Shown: piece by piece, positions 14,018 through 20,901 of the stretch
Layout: each line of letters starts with the position of its first letter
Numbering within the stretch: the first letter of the stretch is position 1
Assembly (NCBI GenBank): GCA_017614625.1
Contig: JAGABK010000034.1
Span: 1-20,901 of the forward strand
Direction of reading: 5' to 3'
Source: Spirochaetales bacterium
Lineage (GTDB): Bacteria > Spirochaetota > Spirochaetia > Sphaerochaetales > Sphaerochaetaceae
Length of the DNA stretch: 20,901 nt
Translations under genes and position numbers: made by a program
The notes under the pieces: model-generated
Told to the model about the DNA's origin: nothing
What the model saw: only the letters and a program-made list of their open reading frames with translations
Databases searched by the model: none

Positions 14018-15154
14018 ATGAAGAAACTAATGCCAATACTTCTCGCATTGCTGGCCCTCGCGGTCGTTCTCAGCAGCTGCACCACCACAATCGCCGTCAC
14101 GACCCTGGCTCCGGCCGCGGTCGATGTCAGCGGCTACAAGACCATCGCCGTCATGTCCACCCAGGACAAGGCCGGATGGACCTATCCGCTGTTCTGGAAC
14201 TCCTATGTTCCCATGCAGTCGGTCGAACCCACGTACGCCGCGTTGCTGAGGCTGCTGTCCAACCTGGACTTCAACGCTTCCTCGCGCATCGTCGAAACAG
14301 CTTCCAGCACGATCTACTCCTCGATCGACAACGGCTACTTCAAGGTCGTCGCCCCGAACGTCACCGACGCTCTCGTCACCCTGGGGAAGAACAACGGCAA
14401 CGTGCGCACGACCCTCATGAACAACGGAGTCGACGCCATCCTCACCACGGAGATAACCAACATCTACTACGACGAGTACATAGTCCAGGAGAGGGACAAG
14501 AATCCCACGACATACAACAACGAGAGCTACTACCAGATCAACTTCTATCTGGTGCAGAAGTACGCCATCTCCATAAACTACGTCCTGCAGGACGTCGAGA
14601 ACACCAGGATCATCGCGACCAACACCTTCTCGTCCGACATCCAGACCAGACGGACAAGGCTGGGCCACACCGTCGGAAACGCGGGAACCTTCGTGAAGGA
14701 CTCCTACTATTCCATTCCCAAGGCCTCCGAGCTGATCACCGACCTGATCCGCTCCTTCGCGAGAGATTTCCGCAACGAGCTGACTCCGCATACCGAGGTC
14801 AACTACTTCGACTTCAAGCCCAACAAGCCCAAGGTAGCTTCGCTCGAGGCGGCCTACGACGCGCTTGACGACGAGAGGTGGAACCTCGCCCTCAGCCTGT
14901 TCGCCGAGGAGTACAAGAGGTCCGGCCACCTGGCTTCCGGCTACAACGCCGCCATCCTCTATTTCACCAGCGGACAGCAGGACACCGCCTTCGCGCTGCT
15001 GGAGGAGATGATGAGGATCTACGGCGGAAGGGACATCGCCAGCCTGTACAGCCAGCTCCTGGAGATCAAGCGCAAGTCCGACGCCGCGAAGAGCCAGATC
15101 GAGAGCACCGAGAAGTCCGGCGCGAAGCAGAATTCGGAGCTGATCGGATTCTGA
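14018..15154 (+). CDS. predicted lipoprotein with C-terminal TPR-like helices
   Basis: The 378-residue product starts MKKLMPILLALLALAVVLSS with C21 as the lipobox cysteine, so it is probably an envelope lipoprotein. After it, APAAVDVSGYKTIAVMSTQD and NGVDAILTTEITNIYYDEYI resemble the alpha/beta domain of lipoproteins with a penicillin-binding-protein-activator or CsgG-like flavour; I cannot name the family. The C-terminal part (about 275-345) has two helix pairs, LEAAYDALDDERWNLALSLF and AAILYFTSGQQDTAFALLEE, typical of tetratricopeptide repeats. The tail is polar and coiled. The ATG at 14018 was chosen because GGAGAGGA lies eight bases upstream and the signal starts there; the frame opens at 13976. 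It is probably a single-gene unit closed by the terminator at 15174. Confidence 0.85.
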   Translation: MKKLMPILLALLALAVVLSSCTTTIAVTTLAPAAVDVSGYKTIAVMSTQDKAGWTYPLFWNSYVPMQSVEPTYAALLRLLSNLDFNASSRIVETASSTIYSSIDNGYFKVVAPNVTDALVTLGKNNGNVRTTLMNNGVDAILTTEITNIYYDEYIVQERDKNPTTYNNESYYQINFYLVQKYAISINYVLQDVENTRIIATNTFSSDIQTRRTRLGHTVGNAGTFVKDSYYSIPKASELITDLIRSFARDFRNELTPHTEVNYFDFKPNKPKVASLEAAYDALDDERWNLALSLFAEEYKRSGHLASGYNAAILYFTSGQQDTAFALLEEMMRIYGGRDIASLYSQLLEIKRKSDAAKSQIESTEKSGAKQNSELIGF

Positions 15155-15173
15155 CACCGGTCGGATGAGGAAT

Positions 15174-15249
15174 CGATGGCCTGAAATGGCCTGAAATCCG
15201 GATTTTTTCAATTTTTTACGCATTTTATGCATTTTAGGCCATCGTTTTT
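15174..15249 (+). terminator. intrinsic terminator, long stem with U-run
   Basis: Bases 15174-15188 pair with 15230-15244 for 15 consecutive pairs (one G-U), and TTTTT follows at 15245-15249. The loop is about 41 bases and contains a 12-base palindrome (AAATCCGGATTT, 15194-15205) and a small GCAT-TTT-ATGC hairpin. It sits 20 bases after the lipoprotein stop, the right place to end that transcript. Confidence 0.75.
15176..15197. repeat. tandem 10-bp repeat in the terminator 5' arm
   Basis: ATGGCCTGAAAT occurs at 15176-15187 and again at 15186-15197, sharing two bases. Either copy can pair with ATTTTAGGCCAT at 15231-15242, so the terminator stem has two possible registers. Confidence 0.75.
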
Positions 15250-15264
15250 ACCATACGATGGCCT
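15236..15264 (+). terminator. second hairpin competing with the terminator
   Basis: AGGCCATCG (15236-15244) pairs perfectly with CGATGGCCT (15256-15264) across an 11-base loop holding the U-run, followed by an AT-rich tract. The same AGGCCATCG strand is needed by the upstream terminator, so the two structures exclude each other. It could be a back-up terminator or an alternative fold. Confidence 0.5.
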
Positions 15265-15321
15265 GATTATTATTTCTCATCATTCTTCTTCCATTGAAAT
15301 GGGTTTTCTGATATCATTTTC

Positions 15322-15963
15322 ATGCATATGAACCTTTTGGATCTGCATTCGCATCTGCTTTTCGACGTCGATCACGGAGTTCAGACCCGCAACCTGTACA
15401 GGGCTCTTCTGCTCGAGTACAGGAAAGCCGGGATCAACACCCTGGTCCTCACGCCCCATCTCTTCCACCCGACGGTGAAGACGAAGGTCGAGAACATCAG
15501 GGAGAACTTCGCCCTCGCGAAAGAGGATGCGTCGAAGGTCGGAATCCGTGTGGTTCTGGGTGCCGAGCTGTATCTGGGGACACAGATAGAGGTGCGGACC
15601 ATCCCGATAGCAGGGCGGTACGCGCTGGTCGAGTTCCCCGTCTCGGGAAAGCCCATCGGGCTGGACCGGAAGCTCGGGCAGCTTCTGGACCAGGGTCTTG
15701 AGCCGGTCATCGCCCATGTGGAGCGGTACCCGTGGCTCAGACCGGACGGAGAGACCTTCAGAATGTTAAAGGACATGGGTGCCTGGATACAGGTGAATGT
15801 ATCGGGCATTGAGAACAAGACGGCTATGCCGTACATCCAGCGGGACCAGGTCGACATCATTGCTGATGACAACCACGGCGACAGGACGCTTCCCGGAAGG
15901 CTGAGGGCCTGCCTCGACGCCTATCCGGAGATAGCAGCCAGGATGGAGTCGCTGGATCTGTAG
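15322..15963 (+). CDS. CpsB/YwqE-like PHP-domain phosphatase
   Basis: PHP-domain proteins of the CpsB/YwqE type are metal-dependent phosphotyrosine phosphatases, often acting on capsule-linked kinases. The 213-residue product has the metal motifs in order: DLHSHLL (7-13; H9, H11), TPH (44-46), GAELYL (80-85; E82), AHVERY (131-136; H132) and ADDNHGD (181-187; D183, H185). The usual DDG after the first motif is DHG (17-19). No kinase or capsule gene is nearby, so the substrate is unknown, and another PHP phosphoesterase role is possible. The start has no Shine-Dalgarno sequence; ATG at 15328 is an alternative. TATCAT at 15312-15317 suggests a promoter very close to the start. It leads a rightward run of genes. 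Confidence 0.82.
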   Translation: MHMNLLDLHSHLLFDVDHGVQTRNLYRALLLEYRKAGINTLVLTPHLFHPTVKTKVENIRENFALAKEDASKVGIRVVLGAELYLGTQIEVRTIPIAGRYALVEFPVSGKPIGLDRKLGQLLDQGLEPVIAHVERYPWLRPDGETFRMLKDMGAWIQVNVSGIENKTAMPYIQRDQVDIIADDNHGDRTLPGRLRACLDAYPEIAARMESLDL

Positions 15964-15992
15964 AATGCCGGTCGACGGCAAAGGAGGCCTAA

Positions 15993-17252
15993 GTGCTTAT
16001 CGACATTACAATGGCCAATTTCAGGTCAATCAAGGAACCGCAGACGATCTCGTTCGCGGCCCTCAAGGACAAGAGGATGGACCAGGACAAGGTCCAGATC
16101 GTCTCGGAGAAACTCAAGGTTCTCAGGACCGCCGCGGTCATCGGACCCAACGGAGTGGGAAAGAGCACCGTCGTCAGAGCCATGGAGACGGTCAAGGGAA
16201 TCGTCACTGCAGAAGCCTCGGATGAGAATCCGCTCAAGAGGATCCTCGCCGGATCGCTTTTCGCCTACAACGACGTCAAGAACCAGCCGGCCGAGTTCAC
16301 GGTCAGGTTCCTGCTCAGGGAAGCCGTTTCCGAGGAAGAGCCGGAAGTCGTGGCCACATACATCCTGAAGGCCGACCTGGACCACATCTGGGAAGAGAAG
16401 CTCTACTACAACTTCGGAACCTCCAGAAAGCTCATGTTCGACAGAACCGCCAATGCAAGCCTTGACGAGGAAGTCTCCTACAAGGTCCGCTGGGGCAAGC
16501 TCTACAGAGGCGACAAGAAGAGGAACGAGAAGGCCGTCGACTGCAGGCACTCCTATGTGAAGAACGCCGCTGACAAGGGCGGCGAGACCTGCTCCGAAGT
16601 CTACAAGTGGTTCACCGAGGTCCTCGACATCCTCCCCATGGGAGTCGGAACATCTTCCGAGCGCTATGTCGCATCGATGCTCAACGCGCATCCGTCCTGG
16701 AAGGAGCAGCTGATCAACTTCTTCTGGAGCATGGACGTCACCGACATCAGGGACATCAGGGTCGGTTCCAACAAGGACGGAAAGTTCGTCCAGTCCAACG
16801 ACGGAGACATGGTCTTCTTCGTGCACACCAACTCCAAGGCCGCCATGTTCAGCCCCTACGGAAAGGAGAGCCTCTCCATGAAGAGACTTTCGCTCCTGGC
16901 GCTGGCCTTCTTCGAGGCCTTCACCAAGCCCAAGGTTCTCATCGTGGACGACTACGGCATGTTCCTGCATCCTGAAGTCCTCATCTATCTGACAAGCGTC
17001 TTCTCCAACGGATGCAAGCGCGCCAGCCAGCTCTTCGCGGCCGACTGCAACCCGACCCTCCTCGAGGACGGACTCCTCAGAAGGGACGGCATCTACTTCG
17101 CAGAGAAGGACAGCGTGGGTTCGACGGTCTACTATCCGCTCAGCAACTTCAGGATTGGTGCAGGCGGAAGGACCAGAGCCATGTATGAGAGCGGTGCCTT
17201 CGGAGCCCTTCCGATCACCAGTGAATTCAGATTCGTCAACGAGGAGGCATGA
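15993..17252 (+). CDS. AAA family ATPase of the RloA type, with altered Walker B/signature
   Basis: The 419-residue product has the layout of RloA-type ATPases (AAA_21/ABC-ATPase fold), linked in other bacteria to anticodon-nuclease or abortive-infection loci. Seen here are FRSIKEPQTISFAA (10-23), Walker A GPNGVGKST (51-59, K57), the signature-like region KESLSMKRLSLLAL (291-304), Walker B VLIVDD (315-320) with FLHPE (324-328), a LLRRDGIYFAEKD block (361-373) and GAFGALPI near the end. Compared with the family, the signature glycine is serine and the catalytic glutamate after Walker B is aspartate (D320). The switch histidine region (TTHd in relatives) is AADC. ATP binding is likely and hydrolysis doubtful. 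Translation starts at a GTG with AGGAGG five bases upstream. It is coupled to the RloB-like gene. Confidence 0.85.
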   Translation: MLIDITMANFRSIKEPQTISFAALKDKRMDQDKVQIVSEKLKVLRTAAVIGPNGVGKSTVVRAMETVKGIVTAEASDENPLKRILAGSLFAYNDVKNQPAEFTVRFLLREAVSEEEPEVVATYILKADLDHIWEEKLYYNFGTSRKLMFDRTANASLDEEVSYKVRWGKLYRGDKKRNEKAVDCRHSYVKNAADKGGETCSEVYKWFTEVLDILPMGVGTSSERYVASMLNAHPSWKEQLINFFWSMDVTDIRDIRVGSNKDGKFVQSNDGDMVFFVHTNSKAAMFSPYGKESLSMKRLSLLALAFFEAFTKPKVLIVDDYGMFLHPEVLIYLTSVFSNGCKRASQLFAADCNPTLLEDGLLRRDGIYFAEKDSVGSTVYYPLSNFRIGAGGRTRAMYESGAFGALPITSEFRFVNEEA

Positions 17253-17254
17253 AC

Positions 17255-17884
17255 ATGACCAGAAAAAGAACACCCGTTTTCCCCAGGAAGACAATCCTCA
17301 TCGCAACTTCCAATGCCGGAACGGCAGCATATTTCTCAAGGGTCAGGAAGGACTGCAGATATGTCAACATGACGGTCGAGTGCCTTCCCGCCGACAGCCT
17401 CGAGGCTCTGGTCAAGGCGACAGCCCGCGCCCGCATCGCCGGAAAGTTCGCATGCGCATGGGCAGTCTTCGGACTGGATGACTTCGGCATCGCCCCCTCG
17501 GACATCGCCGCAGTCAAGCCGATCGCGGAGGCCAAGAAGGTCAAGCTCGGATGGACGTCTCCCAACCTGAGCATGTGGCTCTTCCTGCACCTCAAGGCCC
17601 TGAACCTCTATGTCGACAGCGCCGCTTCGTTCGACCAGGCCATCGCCAAGGTGTTCCCCGGATACCAGCCCACTGCCGAGTATCTGACGAACGAGGGACA
17701 GGACATCCACCTCAGGCTGTTCTCGTCCTTCAGCAAGGCCATCCTGAACGCCAGCGCATACAACAAGATTGCGGAGAAGAAGAACGGCATCGCCGCCACG
17801 ACTTTCCCGCTTCTCTACGAAGACATCAAGGAGTACTGCGGAGAGGCCGACCTTTCCCACAACCAGAAGCTGCTTGCGAAGTGA
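17255..17884 (+). CDS. RloB-like protein lacking the usual acidic active-site residues
   Basis: The 209-residue product follows the RloB pattern, a TOPRIM-like partner of RloA ATPases. A basic N-terminus is followed by ILIATSNAGTAAYF (14-27), aligned with the family motif ICEGExTExxYF; WAVFGLDDF (69-77), aligned with VFDxDDF; and TSPNLSMWLFLHL (101-113), aligned with SNPxFExWLLLHF. The fold signature is kept, but both glutamates of the first motif and the leading aspartate of the second are missing, so nuclease activity is unlikely. An ATG at 17249 overlaps the ATPase stop, but GGAGG would be only one base away. The ATG at 17255 has the proper seven-base spacing. No deviation in base composition from neighbours is evident. 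Confidence 0.75.
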   Translation: MTRKRTPVFPRKTILIATSNAGTAAYFSRVRKDCRYVNMTVECLPADSLEALVKATARARIAGKFACAWAVFGLDDFGIAPSDIAAVKPIAEAKKVKLGWTSPNLSMWLFLHLKALNLYVDSAASFDQAIAKVFPGYQPTAEYLTNEGQDIHLRLFSSFSKAILNASAYNKIAEKKNGIAATTFPLLYEDIKEYCGEADLSHNQKLLAK

Positions 17885-17909
17885 CATACCACAATACAGG
17901 AGTTGAATA

Positions 17910-18812
17910 ATGAATGGTTTCCTGCTGTTCACGTTCACGGCTTCGATTGCGGTCTCCTGTATGGCACTGGCACTGGTGATAGCTTCGAACATCCTTCACA
18001 AGACGGCCTGGGGCGCACGCTACGTCGTGTTCCAGAGCTGTCTCATAGGGATACTGGTTGTCACGCTGGCCTCAAAGCTTTCACTGTTCTTCATGCCCGA
18101 GGGCCTGTACGGGGTGTTCAGTTTCATCTTCAACACCGTCAGGATCGGGGGCATGGCGTTCGTGATAGTCTTTCTGCCGTACTTCCTGAGCTGGGTCATC
18201 GCAAAACCGTGGAGAAGGGTGATGATGCTGAGGTTCATGCCGCTTGCCGCCGCCTATTTCGGCGTGGGGCTGGCGTCCTTCATCGTCAACCGCCCCCTGT
18301 TCACTTTCTGGACGGGAGTCGGCCAGACGCTGATATTCCTCGGCACGCTCATCTACTGCATAGTCACGCTTTGGGTGAACCTGAAGAACATCACCGACCG
18401 TTCGGCGCGCAGGATCTCGCTTGCGATCAACATCGCCAGCCTGGGAATGATGCCGCTCGCGGTCTTCTCGCTGTTCTTCGAGAACGTCGCCGACTTCAGC
18501 TACCCGATCTACATACTGGGCTTCTCCATCGTCATGGTGGTCTTCAGCTACATCAGGTTCGGCCTGGACAAGGAGAAGGAGGAGGCAAGGCCCCAGCTGA
18601 GTCTGGAAAGCCTCGCCCAGTACAGGATCTCGGAGAGGGAGTTCACGGTCATCCAGCTCATATGCGAGGGACTTACGAACAAGGAGATAGCACAGGAGCT
18701 GTCGATATCGGTAAATACGGTCAACAATCATGTTGCCAACATATTCAGCAAGATGGAGGTCCGTTCGAGGATCGACCTGCTGAAAGCGCTTAAGGAAGGT
18801 CCCTGGTCCTGA
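17910..18812 (+). CDS. membrane-bound LuxR-family transcriptional regulator
   Basis: The 300-residue protein has about seven hydrophobic segments (roughly 5-27, 38-60, 69-95, 106-126, 136-156, 168-191 and 198-217). A charged linker (KEKEEARPQLS) precedes a C-terminal GerE/LuxR helix-turn-helix at 239-295: ISEREFTVIQLICEGLTNKE, then IAQELSISVNTVNNHVANIF. The HTH is complete and should bind DNA from the membrane. The membrane part is not a family I can name, and the signal is unknown. The start has AGGAG with suitable spacing, 25 bp after the RloB-like stop and 26 bp before gltX, so it is probably cotranscribed with both. It might regulate this run of genes. Confidence 0.87.
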   Translation: MNGFLLFTFTASIAVSCMALALVIASNILHKTAWGARYVVFQSCLIGILVVTLASKLSLFFMPEGLYGVFSFIFNTVRIGGMAFVIVFLPYFLSWVIAKPWRRVMMLRFMPLAAAYFGVGLASFIVNRPLFTFWTGVGQTLIFLGTLIYCIVTLWVNLKNITDRSARRISLAINIASLGMMPLAVFSLFFENVADFSYPIYILGFSIVMVVFSYIRFGLDKEKEEARPQLSLESLAQYRISEREFTVIQLICEGLTNKEIAQELSISVNTVNNHVANIFSKMEVRSRIDLLKALKEGPWS

Positions 18813-18838
18813 CGGAGCGGGGGTCTATGGAGTTTGTT

Positions 18839-20314
18839 ATGAATGTCAGAGTAAGGTACGCCCCGTCGCCGACGGGACTGCAGCACATAGGTGGAGTGAG
18901 GACCGCGCTGTTCAACTACTTCTTCGCCCGTTCCAACGGAGGGTCCTTCATCCTCCGCGTCGAGGACACGGACCGCGAGAGATACAGCGTCGAATCCCTT
19001 CAGGATCTCTACGACACGCTGGACTGGCTCGGAGTCAAATGGGACGAGGGTCCCGTTGTGGGCGGTCCCTACGGACCGTACATCCAGAGCGAGAGGCTTC
19101 CGATCTACCAGGAATATGCGAAGAAGCTCGTCGACATGGGCAAGGCGTACTATTGTTACTGCTCCTCCGAGAGGCTCGAGGCCCTGAGGCAGAAGCAGAT
19201 AGAGGAGAAGAGTCCCGTCCAGGGCTATGACGGCCACTGCAGAAGCCTCACCGCGGAGCAGAGGGCAGAGCTCGAGGCCCGGGGCATCAAACCCGTCATC
19301 CGCCTCAAGGTCCCCAGAGAGGGAAGCACCACGTTCCACGACGTGCTCATGGGCGACATCACCCGCGAGAACAAGGACGTGAGCCCGGATCCGGTCCTTC
19401 TGAAGTCGGACGGTTTCCCGACCTACCACCTGGCGAACGTCATCGACGACCATCTGATGGGCGTGACGCACATCATGAGGGCCCAGGAGTGGATTCCCAC
19501 CGGACCGCTTCACGTCCTGCTGTACGAAGCCTTCGGCTGGCAGGTGCCCATCTACTGCCATCTGCCCATGGTCATGGGAAACGACGGCCACAAGCTTTCA
19601 AAGCGCCACGGGGACACCAGCGTGCGCGACTTCAGGAAGAAGGGCTACCTGCCCGAGGCGATCCTGAACTACGTGAGCCTCGTCGGCTGGTCCTACGACG
19701 GCGAGAAGGAGTTCTTCACCCGCGAGGAGCTGGAGAAGTGCTTCTCCCTTGAGAAGATCAACAAAGCGCCCGGCGTCTTCGACTACCAGAAGCTGGACTG
19801 GTTCAACGCCCAGTACATCAGACGCAAGTCGGACGAAGAGCTTTGCGACCTGCTCCTGCCGTACCTGAAGGACGCCGGTCTCCTGGACGAAAGCTCGCGC
19901 GCCAGGCTCCTGGCATTCGTGCCCGGAATCAGGGACAGGATCACGCTCCTTTCCGATGTCGTGCCCATGGCGGACTTCCTGAAGGACAAGGGTGAGCCGG
20001 AAGCGGCCCTGCTGATTCCCAAGAAGATGGACGCAGCCGGAACGCTTCAGTCGCTGAAGGCCGTCTACGATGTCGTGAAAGCCGGACTCGGTGCAGGAAA
20101 AACCGACGAGGAGCTCCAGCAGGACCTCATGGACCTTGCCCAGAAGCTCGGAATCAAGAACGCGGGAGTTTTCAATCCGCTCAGGACGGCGGTGACCGGC
20201 CTTGCGGTGAGCCCGCCGCCTTTCAGCTGCATAAGGCTGCTTGGCTGTGAAGAATCATACAGACGTATCGAGCGCGCGATCGCGGTGCTTGAGAAGGAGA
20301 TAGCAAATGTCTGA
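18839..20314 (+). CDS. gltX: glutamate-tRNA ligase
   Basis: GltX charges tRNA-Glu (and tRNA-Gln in bacteria without GlnRS). The 491-residue class I synthetase opens with RVRYAPSPTGLQHIGGVRTA carrying the HIGH-type motif HIGG (16-19), and has RVEDTDRERYS (40-50) and the KMSKS-type motif KLSKRHGD (252-259). Cysteines C106, C108 and C134 lie where the zinc-binding segment is found. The C-terminal anticodon-binding part is present, with SPPPFSCIRLLG near the end. The ATG at 18839 was chosen because GGAG lies six bases upstream and it starts just before the catalytic motif; an ATG at 18827 adds four residues. The stop overlaps the glyS start by eight bases. The gene is intact. Confidence 0.96.
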   Translation: MNVRVRYAPSPTGLQHIGGVRTALFNYFFARSNGGSFILRVEDTDRERYSVESLQDLYDTLDWLGVKWDEGPVVGGPYGPYIQSERLPIYQEYAKKLVDMGKAYYCYCSSERLEALRQKQIEEKSPVQGYDGHCRSLTAEQRAELEARGIKPVIRLKVPREGSTTFHDVLMGDITRENKDVSPDPVLLKSDGFPTYHLANVIDDHLMGVTHIMRAQEWIPTGPLHVLLYEAFGWQVPIYCHLPMVMGNDGHKLSKRHGDTSVRDFRKKGYLPEAILNYVSLVGWSYDGEKEFFTREELEKCFSLEKINKAPGVFDYQKLDWFNAQYIRRKSDEELCDLLLPYLKDAGLLDESSRARLLAFVPGIRDRITLLSDVVPMADFLKDKGEPEAALLIPKKMDAAGTLQSLKAVYDVVKAGLGAGKTDEELQQDLMDLAQKLGIKNAGVFNPLRTAVTGLAVSPPPFSCIRLLGCEESYRRIERAIAVLEKEIANV

Positions 20315-20901
20315 AGTTACAATGGATAAGATCGTTTCACTCTGCAGAAGACGCGGATTCATCTTCCAGAGCAGTGAGATATACGGAGGCCTCAACGGCG
20401 CTTACGACTACGGACCGCTCGGAGTCCAGCTGAAGAACAACATCCGCGACCTCTGGTGGAAGGAGATGACCCAGCTTCACGACAACATCGTGGGTCTCGA
20501 CGCCTCCATCCTCATGCACTCCAGGGTCTGGGAAGCCAGCGGCCACGTCAGCAACTTCACCGACCCCATGGTCGACTGCAAGCAGTGCAAGAGCCGCTTC
20601 CGCGCCGACCAGATCGACCTGAACGCCCCGTGCCCGGTCTGCGGCAGCAAGGGAACCTTCACGGCCCCCAGGAACTTCAACCTGATGTTCGCCACGCACA
20701 TCGGAGCCGATGTCGACGCCGCTTCCACCATCTATCTCAGACCCGAGACGGCCCAGGGCATCTATGTCGATTTCAAGAATGTCGTCTCCTCGTCCCGCGT
20801 GAAGGTTCCGTTCGGAATCGCACAGGTAGGAAAGAGCTTCAGGAACGAGATCACCACCAAGAACTTCATCTTCCGCTCCTGCGAGTTCGAGCAGATGGAG
20901 A
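20307..20901 (+). CDS. glyQS: glycine-tRNA ligase, dimeric class II type, N-terminal part (3' end outside window)
   Basis: This is the first 198 codons of the single-chain dimeric glycyl-tRNA synthetase. Visible are SLCRRRGFIFQSSEIYGG (11-28), YDYGPLGVQLKNN (33-45), a zinc-binding set C91-x2-C94 and C109-x2-C112, NFNLMF (123-128), LRPETAQGIYVDF (144-156) and the class II motif 2, SFRNEI to FEQME (177-198) with R179. This form is typical of spirochaetes, Gram-positive bacteria and archaea, unlike the alpha2beta2 enzyme of proteobacteria. AAGGAGA lies six bases upstream of the ATG, inside gltX. The frame remains open to the end of the window, so the class II motif 3 and the anticodon domain are not seen here. 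Confidence 0.95.
   Translation, partial: MSEVTMDKIVSLCRRRGFIFQSSEIYGGLNGAYDYGPLGVQLKNNIRDLWWKEMTQLHDNIVGLDASILMHSRVWEASGHVSNFTDPMVDCKQCKSRFRADQIDLNAPCPVCGSKGTFTAPRNFNLMFATHIGADVDAASTIYLRPETAQGIYVDFKNVVSSSRVKVPFGIAQVGKSFRNEITTKNFIFRSCEFEQME

Noticed and set aside
14027..15232. Minus-strand open frame of 401 codons opposite the TPR-like lipoprotein
   Set aside because: It runs through the terminator region and has a Val/Gly/Asp-rich shadow composition; the plus frame has a promoter, ribosome-binding site and lipobox.
16026..17294. Minus-strand open frame of 422 codons opposite the RloA-like gene
   Set aside because: The plus strand carries Walker A and other ATPase motifs with a good ribosome-binding site; the reverse translation has no recognisable domain.
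15993..17884. Recent horizontal acquisition of the RloA/B-like pair
   Set aside because: Codon and base use look the same as the neighbours and there are no integrase, tRNA or flanking direct repeats.
1..20901. tRNA, rRNA or known riboswitch genes
   Set aside because: No tRNA cloverleaf, rRNA segment or recognisable riboswitch core was found by eye in the intergenic regions, the largest of which is 167 bp.

Overview
The window is a compact, GC-rich (roughly 55-60 % by eye) bacterial chromosome segment with 22 protein-coding genes, two of them cut by the window edges. No RNA gene, transposase, phage gene or CRISPR array was seen. The gene order rpmA-obgE-nadD-yqeK-lipoprotein-rsfS, the several lipobox proteins and the style of GltX and the dimeric-type GlyRS suggest a spirochaete, perhaps a Sphaerochaeta- or Treponema-like gut lineage. 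That assignment is inference; no marker here proves it.

Layout. (1) 1-3357, plus: the end of L27, then obgE, nadD, yqeK, a small lipoprotein and rsfS. From obgE to rsfS each gene overlaps the next, forming a ribosome-maturation/NAD operon. (2) 3361-5042, minus: an HTH protein fused to a Fic fold whose catalytic motif is destroyed, and a Cof-type HAD phosphatase. (3) 5164-7364, plus: an OmpR-type response regulator and its sensor kinase, overlapping by 4 bp. (4) 7366-12505: a threonine cluster. hom-lysC runs leftward; an HTH-ACT protein, thrC and thrH run rightward from the same 118-bp intergenic region. ThrH plausibly supplies O-phosphohomoserine, since no thrB is present here.

(5) 12512-15154: two divergent envelope units, an acidic 92-residue protein plus a barrel-like lipoprotein on the minus strand and a TPR-like lipoprotein on the plus strand. 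They share a 127-bp region with two near-consensus promoters whose -35 hexamers touch back to back, plus several symmetric elements. A strong terminator with a competing hairpin closes the plus-strand unit at 15174-15264. (6) 15322-20901, plus: a CpsB-like PHP phosphatase, an AAA ATPase of the RloA type, a RloB-like partner, a seven-helix membrane LuxR regulator, gltX and glyS. All gaps are under 30 bp or genes overlap, so this could be one transcription unit.

The most unusual item is the RloA/RloB-like pair at 15993-17884. It has the layout of a phage-defence ATPase/TOPRIM-effector module, but the acidic effector residues appear to be lost and the ATPase Walker B and signature positions are altered. 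It sits among housekeeping genes with matching base composition, which looks more like a domesticated derivative than a fresh defence island. The Fic-fold protein at 3361-4188 is a second, independent catalytic-site loss in a DNA-binding fusion.
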